64,000 bases of DNA from CTSoil-043 sp963821235. GTDB lineage: Bacteria > Chloroflexota > Limnocylindria > Limnocylindrales > CSP1-4. Below the pieces are notes generated by a model, which ran no database searches, was not told the origin of the DNA, and saw only the letters and a program-made list of their open reading frames with translations. Location of the stretch: assembly GCA_963821235.1 (NCBI GenBank), contig CAWGCS010000001.1:248001-312000 (forward strand), given 5' to 3'. Both the position numbers and the translations under genes were made by a program. Of this stretch, positions 26,922 to 35,654 are shown in pieces (within the stretch, counting starts at the first letter, position 1; the number at the start of each line of letters is the position of its first letter).

Positions 26922-27860
26922 ATGGCCCGCGAGCTCCATCCCGCGAACCAGCTGAACGAGCTCACCGGCGAGGAGTGGCTCTACTTCACGAAGTCCCTCC
27001 TCGTGACGGCCTACCCGTCCGAGCTCGGCCATGCCCTCCGCAAGCGCCACGGCGCGAACAAGCCGCCGCGCCTCATGGCCCGCCTCATCGAGTTCTTCAC
27101 GCGGACCGGCGAGCTGGTTCTCGACCCGTTCGCGGGAGTCGGCGGCACGTTGCTCGGGGCGGCCATCGCCCGGGGGCCGCGCCGCGCCGTCGGCCTCGAG
27201 ATCAACCCCGCCTGGGCGATGGTCTACGCCGAGGTCGTGGCCGCCCTGCGGGCCGAGCGCGACGGCGCGGGCCCGGCCCTGGCGGACCTCGGCAGCGCCG
27301 ATCCGGGCGGGGCCCGGACGTTCGACCCCTCGGCCTGCGAGCTGCGCGTCGGGGACGCCATGGCCCTCCTGCCGGCGATCGCCGAGGCGAGCGTCGACTT
27401 CGTCGCGACGGACCCGCCGTACACCGTGCAGCTGCCCCTCACGATGGCCGGCGGCCGCCTCGCCGAGGCCCACGCCAACCGCCGGACGGACTACGCGATG
27501 GTCTCGTCCGACCCGGCGGACCTCGCCAACGCCGGCTCCCACGACGCCTACCTGGACGCCATGGAGGGCGTCCTGCGGGAGATCGCCCGCGTCCTGCGGC
27601 CGGGCCGCTACGCCGCGATCATCGTGCGAGACGCCTACGTGGACGGCGTCTACCGCTTCACGGGCGCCGACCTCGCCGCGCGCGGGGCGCGGGCCGGGCT
27701 GGTCCCCAAGGGCGACCTCGTCTGGTACCAGGCCGGCACGCGCCTGCGGCCGTACGGCTATCCGCGGGCGTTCGTCCCGAACATCACCCACCAGCACATC
27801 GTCGTGCTCCGGCGCGAGGCCGAGGCCCGCCGTCAGCCGCGGCCGCGGGCCGCCAGGTAG
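26922..27860 (+). CDS. Orphan DNA methyltransferase (N4-cytosine/N6-adenine type)
   Basis: A 312-residue methyltransferase. The SAM-binding motif DPFAGVGGT (from residue 68) precedes the catalytic motif TDPPYT (D164), with a further conserved segment LRPGRYAAIIVRD. The DPPY sequence places it among enzymes that methylate exocyclic amino groups. No restriction gene lies nearby, so it would act as a solitary, possibly regulatory, methyltransferase; RNA or other substrates cannot be excluded. It converges tightly on an SH3-domain gene, overlapping it by 28 bp. Confidence 0.8.
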   Translation: MARELHPANQLNELTGEEWLYFTKSLLVTAYPSELGHALRKRHGANKPPRLMARLIEFFTRTGELVLDPFAGVGGTLLGAAIARGPRRAVGLEINPAWAMVYAEVVAALRAERDGAGPALADLGSADPGGARTFDPSACELRVGDAMALLPAIAEASVDFVATDPPYTVQLPLTMAGGRLAEAHANRRTDYAMVSSDPADLANAGSHDAYLDAMEGVLREIARVLRPGRYAAIIVRDAYVDGVYRFTGADLAARGARAGLVPKGDLVWYQAGTRLRPYGYPRAFVPNITHQHIVVLRREAEARRQPRPRAAR

Positions 27861-29101
27861 GCCATCAGGACGTCGGGATCGACCTCGTCCTCGAGCGGGG
27901 CGTCGATCACGTCGCCGAGGGTCATCTTGTGGAGCCAGCCGGCCCGCCCGTCGGGCGTGACGACGCGCCGGTAGAGGCCCAGCTCCTCCACGATCGCCAC
28001 CTCGTCGCCGGCGTCCAGGGAGTCGACGGTGGTCCCCGTCAGCTCGTCCGGGCGATCGAGGAGGCGAACGAGACGGTAGCGGACCCGGCGACGCTCCTCG
28101 CGCACGGCGGCGTCCGTCACCGGTCCCGGATGGTCGAAGGTGAGCCGGCTTGCGACGTCCCCCATCCGCACCGGATCCGACTTGCGGGCCGCGATCAGCG
28201 AGGGCCTGCGCCAGCGCGGGAGGTCCAGGTCGGTGCCGCCCGTTCCTGGATCCACGGCCGGGACCGGAACCATGGCGGGGCCGGGGCTCCCGTAGGGCGC
28301 CGCGGCGGCAGCCGCCAGCTGCCCGTCGTCGTGATCGTCGTCGCGGCGACGGCGGCCGAAGAGGAAGAAGGCGGCGGCGAGGGTGACCGACGTGGAGATC
28401 GCCGCAGCGATCATCACCATCCGGCTCGTGCCGTCGTCGCCGAAGGTACCAGCGACCGCAGGCTCGGCCGTGCTCCCGGGTCCGGGTGCGCCGGGACGGC
28501 CGTCCCCGTTGCCGCTGCCGTCGCCTCCGAGCACCCCAGATCCCGGAGCGGCCGCCGTGGGGGCGGGGCTCGGCGGAAGGACGGGGGCCGCCGTCGCGGC
28601 GATCAGGGTGGGCTGCGGCGTCGACGCCGGCGGCGGGGCGTCCGTCGGCGGCACGACGGCCGGGGCTGTCGTCGGACGAGCCGTCGCGGCCGGGCTGGGT
28701 CGCGGGGTGGGTGCCGCGGTCGGTCGCGCCGTCGGCCGAGGCGTCGGCGTGGGCGTGGCTCGCGGCGTCGGCTTCGGGGTGGGGCGCGGCGTCGGCTTCG
28801 GGGTCGGGCTGGGCGTGGGGGTCGGCGTCGGGGTCGGGCTCGGCGTCGGCGGCGTCGTCGGGATCGGCGGCGGGGGCCACGTGGGAACGGGCGTCGGTGT
28901 CGGGGTTGGCTTGGGCGTTGCCGTCGGAGCCGGCGTCGGCCGGCGCTGCTCCTCCGCCGTCAGGGTTGGCGTTCCGGTGGGACCGTCGCGCGACACGGCC
29001 GGGAAGGCGGCGGCAGGCAGCACGAGCAGGGACAGCCACGCCACCGCGGCCGTCAGGAGGACCGGCCCGGCGCGGCGAGCATGCGGGGCGCGAACCTTCA
29101 C
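27833..29101 (-). CDS. Pro/Thr-rich membrane protein with SH3-like domain
   Basis: A 422-residue surface protein. It has a signal or anchor helix (residues ~13-33), a very long PT/PTP repeat tract (~50-170) acting as an extended stalk, a second membrane helix (VMIAAAISTSVTLAAAFFLF) followed by RRRR, and a C-terminal SH3-like fold (~340-405: DELTGTTVDSLDAGDEVAIV, GRAGWLHKMTLGD). Chosen start is GTG 29101, just ahead of the hydrophobic helix; longer starts are possible. Probably a cell-wall or envelope-associated protein; function unknown. Confidence 0.65.
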   Translation of the reverse strand: MKVRAPHARRAGPVLLTAAVAWLSLLVLPAAAFPAVSRDGPTGTPTLTAEEQRRPTPAPTATPKPTPTPTPVPTWPPPPIPTTPPTPSPTPTPTPTPSPTPKPTPRPTPKPTPRATPTPTPRPTARPTAAPTPRPSPAATARPTTAPAVVPPTDAPPPASTPQPTLIAATAAPVLPPSPAPTAAAPGSGVLGGDGSGNGDGRPGAPGPGSTAEPAVAGTFGDDGTSRMVMIAAAISTSVTLAAAFFLFGRRRRDDDHDDGQLAAAAAAPYGSPGPAMVPVPAVDPGTGGTDLDLPRWRRPSLIAARKSDPVRMGDVASRLTFDHPGPVTDAAVREERRRVRYRLVRLLDRPDELTGTTVDSLDAGDEVAIVEELGLYRRVVTPDGRAGWLHKMTLGDVIDAPLEDEVDPDVLMAYLAARGRG

Positions 29102-29331
29102 GATTGCGTAGCCTCGAGCCGCCTGGGGCAATCGAGCCCCGGGGACGCGGCGAGCATCGCGCGCCCGCGACGCGGGCTCAATGGTACGGGGGTCATCCCC
29201 GGCCATGACCCGGCGCGAACCGCGAGCGTCCTCCCGCCCGGACGGTGCGTGCCGGCACCGGCCCGATCGCCGCGGCCGGCTGCCCCGAACGGACCATTGG
29301 CCGTGCGGACCGGCGGCGGCACGATCACCCC

Positions 29332-30093
29332 ATGAAGGCGACCTCGCGCGTCTCCACTCTCCCGCGCGCCGGACGAACGGGCTCCGCCGCCGTGGCATCC
29401 CTGGGGCTCGCCGCCGCCGGGATGGCCTGGCTCGCCATTGCCGGCGCGTCCGCCTGGCTCGTCTTCGCCACGCCGATGCTGGCCCGTGTCGCGCACCTCG
29501 GCGGCGGCGGGTCGCCGCTCGTGGGAGCGGCGGTCTGGGCCGTGGCCCTGACCGCGCCGGCCTGCTTCGCCATCCTGGGGATCGCCCGCCTGGCGGGGGC
29601 GGCAGACCGGGCCAGGGGCGCCAGCTCTGCCCTCCCGCCGGTGACCCGCCGGGCCGCCGACCTCCCGGCCGGCTGCCTCGTCATCGCGGCGGTGCGGCTC
29701 CCGGACGGCCGGCGGATCCCCGACGTCGTCGTCGGCCCGCACGGAATCGCCTTCTTCGAACGCCTGCCGCCGCGGGCGGCGGCCCGCCGCAGCGGCGATC
29801 GGTGGGAGGTGCGCTTCTCCGACGGCTCGTGGCGCCCGATCGAGAACCCGCTCCACCATGCCGCGCGCGACGGCGAACGCCTGCGGCGCCACCTCGAGGC
29901 AGGCGAGCGGGACTTCGTCGTCCGCGTCAACGCCGCGGTTCTCGGCGATGGCGCCGACGTCGGGCGCATCGATGGCTGCGCCGTGGTCGCCCTCGACGAC
30001 GTGCCGGCCTGGCTCTCCGCGCTCCCCGTGCAGCGCGGCCTGACCCCCGAGCGCGTCGCCCACCTCCGCGAGGTCCTGGCGCCGCTCGCGTGA
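29332..30093 (+). CDS. Two-helix membrane protein with NERD-like domain
   Basis: A 253-residue protein with two N-terminal membrane helices (~residues 20-45 and 57-85) and a cytoplasmic part that resembles a nuclease-related (NERD) fold: IPDVVVGPHGIAFFE, then NPLHHAARDGERLRRHL and CAVVALDDVPAWL. Family members may bind or cut nucleic acid, but the catalytic set is not clear here. ATG 29332 was chosen. No operon partner. Confidence 0.55.
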   Translation: MKATSRVSTLPRAGRTGSAAVASLGLAAAGMAWLAIAGASAWLVFATPMLARVAHLGGGGSPLVGAAVWAVALTAPACFAILGIARLAGAADRARGASSALPPVTRRAADLPAGCLVIAAVRLPDGRRIPDVVVGPHGIAFFERLPPRAAARRSGDRWEVRFSDGSWRPIENPLHHAARDGERLRRHLEAGERDFVVRVNAAVLGDGADVGRIDGCAVVALDDVPAWLSALPVQRGLTPERVAHLREVLAPLA

Positions 30094-30179
30094 GCGGCGC
30101 GGCGGGACGCACGGGCTCCGCCGCGTGCGCTGCTTGCATTCCGGGCCGTCATCCCGCAGACTCCACCGCCTGATGCAGA

Positions 30180-30454
30180 TCACGACCGTCGCCTGGTTGA
30201 TGTGTATGCGCCGGCGGCCCCGCCGCGTGGAGGACGGGGTCCTGGGCGCCTGATCGACCTGCACGGTTGATCACGGGACCCAGGATCGGGTCCCGGGGCC
30301 GCAGTCCAGCAGGGACTGCGGCTCTTTCGTTCTCCGGGAAGCGCAGCGGGAGCCGCCGACACAGGCCGACGCCGCGACGGTGACGCTGAGCGCCGACGCC
30401 GCAGCCGCCGACCACGGGACCGCCCCTCGAGCCACGCAGCCCAGGAGGCGACCG
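30180..30454 (+). promoter_or_regulatory. Structured leader of metY-metX (candidate riboswitch/attenuator)
   Basis: The 361-bp gap before metY contains a chain of hairpins: TGATC..GATCA (~30252-30274), GGGACCC-N6-GGGTCCC (30276-30295) and CCGCAGTCC-N5-GGACTGCGG (30299-30321), the last followed by CTCTTTCGTT like an intrinsic terminator. It stops about 130 bp before the start codon. No consensus of a known SAM riboswitch is visible. Regulation of methionine genes by such a leader is inference. Confidence 0.45.
30299..30331 (+). terminator. Intrinsic-terminator-like hairpin in the metY leader
   Basis: A perfect 9-bp stem with a 5-base loop followed by a T-rich tract (CTCTTTCGTT). It could end transcripts in the metY leader conditionally, or terminate the NERD-like gene 200 bp upstream. 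Confidence 0.55.
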
Positions 30455-31768
30455 ATGTCCGACCAGCCGCAGCACCGCCCCGAGACCCTGGCGATCCACG
30501 CCGGGCAGAGCCCCGACCCGGCGACGAACGCCCGCGCCGTCCCGATCTACGCCACCACGTCGTACGTCTTCGACGACGCCGATCACGCCGCCCGGCTCTT
30601 CGCCCTGCAGGAGTTCGGGAACATCTACACCCGGATCATGAACCCGACGAATGGCGTCTTCGAGGCCCGCGTGGCAGCCCTCGAGGGCGGCGTCGGGGCC
30701 CTTGCCTTCGCCTCCGGCCAGGCGGCCGAGACGGCGACGATCCTCAACCTCGCCCGGGCGGGCGACAACATCGTCAGCTCGGCCAGCCTCTACGGCGGGA
30801 CCTACAACCTGTTCCAGTGGACGCTCCCGAAGATCGGGATCACCACGCGCTTCGTCGACGGCTCGAGCCCGGCCAACTTCGCCCCGGCGATCGACGCCAA
30901 CACGAAGGCGATCTACCTCGAGACGATCGGCAACCCCCGCCTCGACGTGCCTGACCTGGCGGCCATCGCCGACGTGGCCCACGCTCACGGCATCCCGCTC
31001 ATCGTCGACAACACGTTCGCCCCGCTGATCTGCCGCCCCATCGAGCACGGCGCCGACATCGTCATCCACTCGGCGACGAAGTGGATCGGAGGGCATGGGA
31101 CGTCGATCGGCGGCGTCGTCGTGGACGGCGGCACCTTCGACTGGAAGGGCTCGGGTCGCTTCCGTGACTTCGTGGAGCCGGATCCCTCGTACCACGGCGT
31201 CAGCTACGTGGAGGCGGTGGGCAACCTCGCCTTCATCATCAAGCTCCGGGTGCAGGGCCTCCGCGACACCGGGGCCGCGCTCTCTCCCTTCAACGCCTTC
31301 CTCTTCCTGCAGGGGCTCGAGACGCTGCCGCTGCGGATCGAGCGCCACTGCCAGAACACCCTGGCGGTCGCCCGCTGGCTGGAGCGCGACGAGCGGATCA
31401 CCTGGGTCAGCTACCCCGGCCTGGCGTCGCACCCGGCGCACGCCAACGCGACGAAGTACCTCAAGGGCGGCTTCGGCGGCGTCCTCACCTTCGGCATCCG
31501 CGGCGGCCGCGAGGCCGGCCGGGCGCTCATCAACAACGTCAAGCTGTTCAGCCTCCTGGCGAACGTCGGCGACGCCAAGTCGCTGATCATCCACCCGGCC
31601 ACCACGACCCACCAGCAGCTGTCGGCCGACGAGCGGGCCAGCAGCGGAGTCACCGACGACCTCGTGCGGCTCTCGATCGGCCTCGAGCACATCGACGACA
31701 TCCTGGCGGACCTCGACCAGGGCCTCGTGGCGGCGACGAGCGGCACGCCCGTCGGCGCCGGGGCCTGA
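30455..31768 (+). CDS. metY: O-acetylhomoserine aminocarboxypropyltransferase (sulfhydrylase)
   Basis: A PLP enzyme of 437 residues in the Cys/Met metabolism family that makes homocysteine from O-acetylhomoserine and sulfide. The PLP lysine is K209 in HSATKWIGGHG. Other signatures are YTRIMNPTNGVFE, SASLYGGTYNLF and VDNTFAPLICRP. Length and the internal insertion fit MetY rather than MetB/MetZ. AGGAGG precedes the ATG at 30455. metX begins 3 bases after its stop, so the two consecutive steps of methionine synthesis form one operon. Confidence 0.93.
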   Translation: MSDQPQHRPETLAIHAGQSPDPATNARAVPIYATTSYVFDDADHAARLFALQEFGNIYTRIMNPTNGVFEARVAALEGGVGALAFASGQAAETATILNLARAGDNIVSSASLYGGTYNLFQWTLPKIGITTRFVDGSSPANFAPAIDANTKAIYLETIGNPRLDVPDLAAIADVAHAHGIPLIVDNTFAPLICRPIEHGADIVIHSATKWIGGHGTSIGGVVVDGGTFDWKGSGRFRDFVEPDPSYHGVSYVEAVGNLAFIIKLRVQGLRDTGAALSPFNAFLFLQGLETLPLRIERHCQNTLAVARWLERDERITWVSYPGLASHPAHANATKYLKGGFGGVLTFGIRGGREAGRALINNVKLFSLLANVGDAKSLIIHPATTTHQQLSADERASSGVTDDLVRLSIGLEHIDDILADLDQGLVAATSGTPVGAGA

Positions 31769-31770
31769 CC

Positions 31771-32928
31771 GTGGCCGCCGCCGTGGCCGGCATGCATCGC
31801 GAGCGCCCGACCCAGGCGGCGGGTGACCCGCGAGGCGGCGCCGGCCGCCCGTCGGCGGCGGGACCGTCCCCGCCGCCGCTCTTCGACACCGGCGCCGTGG
31901 TGTCCCGCGAGGTCGGGCCGCATCGCCTCGACAGCGGAGCGATCCTCCCCGCGCTGCGGGTCGCCTATCGCCACGACGGCCCGGGGCCGGACGAGGCGCC
32001 CCAGGTCGTCGTCGTCCACGCCCTGACGGGCAGCGCGGACGCGGCCGGCGACTGGTGGGCGCCGCTCATCGGGCCCGGCCGGGCCCTCGACACGACGCGC
32101 GTCGGCGTCCTGTGCGCCAACCTGCTGGGCGGGCGCTACGGGACGACGGGTCCCACCTCGATCGACCCGGCGACGGGCGAGCCGTACGGCCCGAGCTTTC
32201 CGCCCATCTCCACCCGGGACCAGGCGCGGGCCCAGTGGGCCCTCCTCGACGCCCTGGGGATCGAGCGCGTCGCCCTCGTGGTCGGCGGGTCGCTGGGCGG
32301 GATGGTGGCCCTCGAGGTGGCGCTCGAGCGGCCGGAGGCGACCGGTGCCGCCTTCCCGATCGCGGCGCCCGGGGCGACGGGAGCCCTGGCGATGGCCTGG
32401 AACGACATCCAGCTCGAGCTCGTCCGCCGGCTGGGCGACGACGGCCTCGACCTGGCCCGTCGCCTGGCCATGACCACCTATCGGAGCGAGGCCGACTTCG
32501 CCCACCGCTTCGGCCGCGCCCGCGAGCCGGACGGCACGGCGTCGATCAGCAGCTATCTCGCCTACCAGGGGCGCAAGCTCGTCGGCCGCTTCGATCCGGA
32601 GACCTACCGCGTCCTCGTCGAGGCAATGGACCGCCACGACGCCGGGGCCGGCCGCGGCGGGCTCCGGCCGGCGCTGGGCCGCCTGGCCGACCACGGGGTC
32701 CGCCTCGTCGGCCTGGGCATCGAGGGGGACATTCTCTACGGGCCGGAGCAGGTCCGCGCCCTCACCGCGGCCGCGGCGGCCGAGGGCGCCCATTCCCGCT
32801 ACGTCGAGCTCCGTTCGTCGAAGGGCCATGACGCCTTCCTCGTCGAGTGGGAACAGCTCACCGCGATCCTGCAGGAGGTCCTCGCCGAGGCGCTGGCGCC
32901 CCGGCCGGTGGTGCGGCCGGCGTCCTGA
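31771..32928 (+). CDS. metX: Homoserine O-acetyltransferase
   Basis: A 385-residue alpha/beta-hydrolase-fold acyltransferase that activates homoserine for MetY. Motifs: VVVHALTGSADA (oxyanion), LLGGRYGTTGPTSIDP, nucleophile serine S174 in GGSLGGM and the histidine in SSKGHDAFL. The aspartate region GIEGDILY is also present. The first ~35 residues are low-complexity and may be an over-extended start (GTG 31771), but the next internal start would leave a gap after metY. Confidence 0.93.
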   Translation: MAAAVAGMHRERPTQAAGDPRGGAGRPSAAGPSPPPLFDTGAVVSREVGPHRLDSGAILPALRVAYRHDGPGPDEAPQVVVVHALTGSADAAGDWWAPLIGPGRALDTTRVGVLCANLLGGRYGTTGPTSIDPATGEPYGPSFPPISTRDQARAQWALLDALGIERVALVVGGSLGGMVALEVALERPEATGAAFPIAAPGATGALAMAWNDIQLELVRRLGDDGLDLARRLAMTTYRSEADFAHRFGRAREPDGTASISSYLAYQGRKLVGRFDPETYRVLVEAMDRHDAGAGRGGLRPALGRLADHGVRLVGLGIEGDILYGPEQVRALTAAAAAEGAHSRYVELRSSKGHDAFLVEWEQLTAILQEVLAEALAPRPVVRPAS

Positions 32929-32951
32929 GGCGGGCGGCGGGAGCGCGCGGG

Positions 32952-33578
32952 TCAGGGCGCCAGGCGGTCGATCAGCAGGCGGATGGCGGCAGTCTCGAGG
33001 TCCTCGCCCGGCGAGGGGGCGACGAGCGCGACCTCCACGCCCGCAGCCTGGGCGGAGTCGAGGCTGGCCTCCGCTTGGGCGCGCGTCGCCTCGTCGGCGG
33101 GCTCCGCCAGGACCACGATGCCCGCCGTGGCCCGTCCCCACGCCTCGAGGGGCAGGTCCGCCGGTGCGCCAGCGGCCACCACGACCGCGACCTCCGGGCG
33201 GATCGTGGCCACGAAGGCGGCCAGCGGCGCACCCATCCCGAAGCCCACGGCGCCCATCGGCCCGGGCCGCGTCCACGGGTCGGCCGCCAGCTCGTCGACG
33301 GCGGCGGCGAGCACGCGTGCGGCATCCTCCGGATCGAGCTGGGCCGCCAGCGCCGCCGCCTCGGACGGGTCGCCGGCGACGCGCCCGCCGAGGAGATCGG
33401 GGGCCAGCACCGTGAACCCGGCGTCGGCGAGCGCGCCGACAAGGGTCTCGATCTCCGCGTCCAGCCCCCAGGCATCGTGGACGAGGAGGACGCCAGGCCC
33501 CGGTGCGCGCGGTCGTGCCCCCCGGAGGCTGGCGACCGCGAGGTCGCGGGATCGGAGAGTGATGCGGGCGACGACCAC
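32952..33578 (-). CDS. Dienelactone-hydrolase-like protein lacking the nucleophile
   Basis: A 208-residue protein with the dienelactone hydrolase fold: GVLLVHDAWGLDAEIETLV at the first strand, FTVLAPDLLGG, and DPWTRPGPMGAVGFGMGAPL at the elbow. The family nucleophile is the cysteine in GxCxG; here the motif reads GFGMG, with glycine in its place, and the usual C-terminal catalytic histidine is not visible. The protein is probably non-catalytic or has a changed role. It converges with metX and is divergent from the isomerase gene (starts 26 bp apart). Confidence 0.7.
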   Translation of the reverse strand: MVVARITLRSRDLAVASLRGARPRAPGPGVLLVHDAWGLDAEIETLVGALADAGFTVLAPDLLGGRVAGDPSEAAALAAQLDPEDAARVLAAAVDELAADPWTRPGPMGAVGFGMGAPLAAFVATIRPEVAVVVAAGAPADLPLEAWGRATAGIVVLAEPADEATRAQAEASLDSAQAAGVEVALVAPSPGEDLETAAIRLLIDRLAP

Positions 33579-33604
33579 GTTCGCGCGAGTGTAGTCTCGC
33601 CGTC

Positions 33605-34540
33605 GTGATCGCTCCGTTTCGCGTCGTCCCCATCGCCGCAGAGCGCGTGTGGGGTGGCTCCCGGTTCCGCCCGCCGCGGGATCTCCCCGTCGGCGAGCTG
33701 TGGGTCGCCGGCCCGTGGCTCGCGGTGGCCGATGGCCCCCACGCCGGGCGGACCCTGGACGACCTGGCGGCAGACCTGGGGGCGCCGCTCGTCGGGTCGG
33801 CCGCGCCGGCCGGCCCGGGCCCACGGTTCCCCCTCTTCGTCAAGTACCTCGACCCGGCCGCCTGGCTCTCGGTGCAGGTGCACCCCGACGACGCGATCGC
33901 TCGGCGGCTCGAAGGGCCGGCCGCGGTGGGGAAGACGGAGGCCTGGTACGTCCTCGAGGCGGAGCCCGGTGCGGAGCTCCTCATCGGCACGCGTCCCGGG
34001 GTGACCCTCGACGACGTCCGGACAGCGATCGCCCTGCCGCCGGCGTCGCGCGGGGCTGCGATCGTCGACCTCATGGAGCGGACCGTCGTCCGGGCGGGCG
34101 ATGCGTTCCTGGTGATGGCGGGGATGCTGCACGCCGTCGGCCCGGGAGTCCTCCTCTACGAGCTCCAGCAACCGTCCGACCTGACCTATCGCGTCGACGA
34201 CTGGGGCCGCCCGGCGTCGCCGGATCGCCCGCTGCACACCGCGCAGGCGCTCGCCTCGGTCGCCGTCGGGCCTCCCAGGCGAGCCGGCACCGGCCGCGCC
34301 GGACGGCTGCTGGCCTGCGACCACTTCGCCCTGGACCTCGTCGACGTGGCGACGTCGCTCGACCCGGGCGGCCGGACGCTCCAGCTCGTGACCGCGGTCG
34401 GCGCCCCGCTGGAGCTCAGCTGCGACGCCTGGTCGGAGCGGCTCGAGCCGCTGGAGACGCTCGTCGTGCCCGCCTCCGCCGGTCGGTACGAGCTCCGCCC
34501 GGCACGCGGCGGACGCGCCCTGGTAGCCGCCCTGCCGTAA
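33605..34540 (+). CDS. manA: Mannose-6-phosphate isomerase, class I
   Basis: A 311-residue cupin-fold isomerase that interconverts mannose-6-phosphate and fructose-6-phosphate. Zinc-ligand and active-site motifs are in order: LSVQVHPDD, GKTEAWYVL, AGMLHAVGPGVLLYELQQ and SDLTYRVDDWGR. GTG start. It feeds GDP-mannose and glycan synthesis; no other sugar gene lies nearby, so pathway context is not given by the neighbours. Confidence 0.9.
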   Translation: MIAPFRVVPIAAERVWGGSRFRPPRDLPVGELWVAGPWLAVADGPHAGRTLDDLAADLGAPLVGSAAPAGPGPRFPLFVKYLDPAAWLSVQVHPDDAIARRLEGPAAVGKTEAWYVLEAEPGAELLIGTRPGVTLDDVRTAIALPPASRGAAIVDLMERTVVRAGDAFLVMAGMLHAVGPGVLLYELQQPSDLTYRVDDWGRPASPDRPLHTAQALASVAVGPPRRAGTGRAGRLLACDHFALDLVDVATSLDPGGRTLQLVTAVGAPLELSCDAWSERLEPLETLVVPASAGRYELRPARGGRALVAALP

Positions 34541-34850
34541 CGCGAGACGCCCGTCGACGAGCCCCGAGCGGCGCCGCCAGCGCGATCCGGCGCGCCGGGC
34601 TATCCTCCCGCGGTCCGGGGACCCCCCCCCGTGCAGCACGGGACCGAACCGAAGATCGCCGCCCCGGCAGGCCGTCCTGCCGCGCGCCGTCCACCCGGTC
34701 GGTGCCCACGCCGCCCCAGCGGCGTCCGTCGCGCCCCAGCGCGATGCCCCCGTTCGCCGCGCCCTCCCGGCGCGGCCCGCTCCTGCCGGGCCGGCACCCG
34801 CCCATCGCCATCGCGGTCGACCCGCGATGTCCTGGCAGAAGGGAGCATCG
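34541..34850. other. GC-rich leader before the NlpC/P60 gene
   Basis: A 310-bp gap with a run of C, a hairpin around CCCGTG..CACGGG, another of CGGCAGG-N4-CCTGCCG, and further GC inverted repeats. Cell-wall hydrolases of this type are often under c-di-AMP (ydaO) riboswitches; I could not match the consensus confidently. Confidence 0.35.
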
Positions 34851-35582
34851 TTGCTCGAGTCCTCGCGCCTTCGGGCGCTCGCGGCGGCCATGCTCGCCGC
34901 GCTCGTCGTGGCCGCCGTGGCCCCGCCGGCACCCGCGGCCGCCGCTACGCCCGCTGATCGCGTCATCGCGATCGCGATGGCCGAGCGCGGCAGTCCCTGG
35001 GTCTACGGCGCCGAAGGTCCCTCGGCCTTCGACTGCTCCGGCCTCGTCCTCTACGCCATGCGCCGGGCCGGCTACCTCGAGGCCGTCGGCGACGGCCGCC
35101 ACCGCGGCGGCCAGGCGATGCTCCGCTGGGCGCGGACCCACGGGCTCACGGGCGCGACGGGCCACCCCGGCGACGTCGTCGTCTGGGGCAACGGCTCGCA
35201 CGTCGGGATCTACCTCGGGAAGGGCAGGGCGATCAGCACGCTCGTCTCCGGGGTCCGGATCCACCGCGTCCGGGCGGTCACGACGCCCTTCACGACCTTC
35301 ATCCACACCGGCCTCTCCGGCACCTCCGCGATGGCGACCGCGACGGCCGCCACGGCGAGGAAGCTCCCCAGGGTGGTCGCCCACCGGACGGTCTCGGGGC
35401 GGACCATCAACCTCCGCGCCGCGCCCCGCGTGACGGCCGCGATCGAGCGCGTCCTCGTCCGCGGCACACGCCTGGGCGTCGTCCGTTCCGCCAAGGACGC
35501 CGCGGGCCGGACCTGGTACCGGGTCGTGGTCGGGTCCCGAACGGGCTGGGTTGCCGGCTGGCTCACGCGCCGCGCACGCTGA
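34851..35582 (+). CDS. NlpC/P60 cell-wall hydrolase with SH3 domain
   Basis: A secreted 243-residue peptidoglycan endopeptidase. The signal peptide ends near AAAAAT. The NlpC/P60 domain has the catalytic cysteine in SAFDCSGLVLYAM and the histidine in GNGSHVGIYLG. The C-terminus is an SH3b-like wall-binding domain (TINLRAAPRVTAAIERVLV, TGWVAGWL). The domain order, catalytic first, is reversed from many Firmicutes enzymes. TTG 34851 was chosen because GGGAG lies at the right distance; an ATG at 34827 would add eight residues. Confidence 0.85.
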   Translation: MLESSRLRALAAAMLAALVVAAVAPPAPAAAATPADRVIAIAMAERGSPWVYGAEGPSAFDCSGLVLYAMRRAGYLEAVGDGRHRGGQAMLRWARTHGLTGATGHPGDVVVWGNGSHVGIYLGKGRAISTLVSGVRIHRVRAVTTPFTTFIHTGLSGTSAMATATAATARKLPRVVAHRTVSGRTINLRAAPRVTAAIERVLVRGTRLGVVRSAKDAAGRTWYRVVVGSRTGWVAGWLTRRAR

Positions 35583-35654
35583 CGCCCGGGCGGACGTGGC
35601 GGCCCTCGCGGCGGCGGCATTGCGTCCGGCGGCGATCTGGCGGACTCTCTGCAC

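Noticed and set aside
28700..28960. A CRISPR-like or satellite array
   Set aside because: The repetition is codon-level Pro/Thr repetition in the SH3 protein stalk, without repeat-spacer structure. No CRISPR array was found in the window.
26639..29335. An 898-codon plus-strand frame
   Set aside because: It overlaps the LAL gene, the methyltransferase and the SH3 protein in the wrong frame, with Arg/Gly repeats only.
30180..30454. A classical SAM riboswitch before metY
   Set aside because: The conserved core blocks (for example GGCAACC-type elements) are missing; only generic hairpins are seen.
34541..34850. A c-di-AMP (ydaO) riboswitch before the NlpC/P60 gene
   Set aside because: Context fits, but I could not line up the conserved motif by eye; a covariance-model search would decide.
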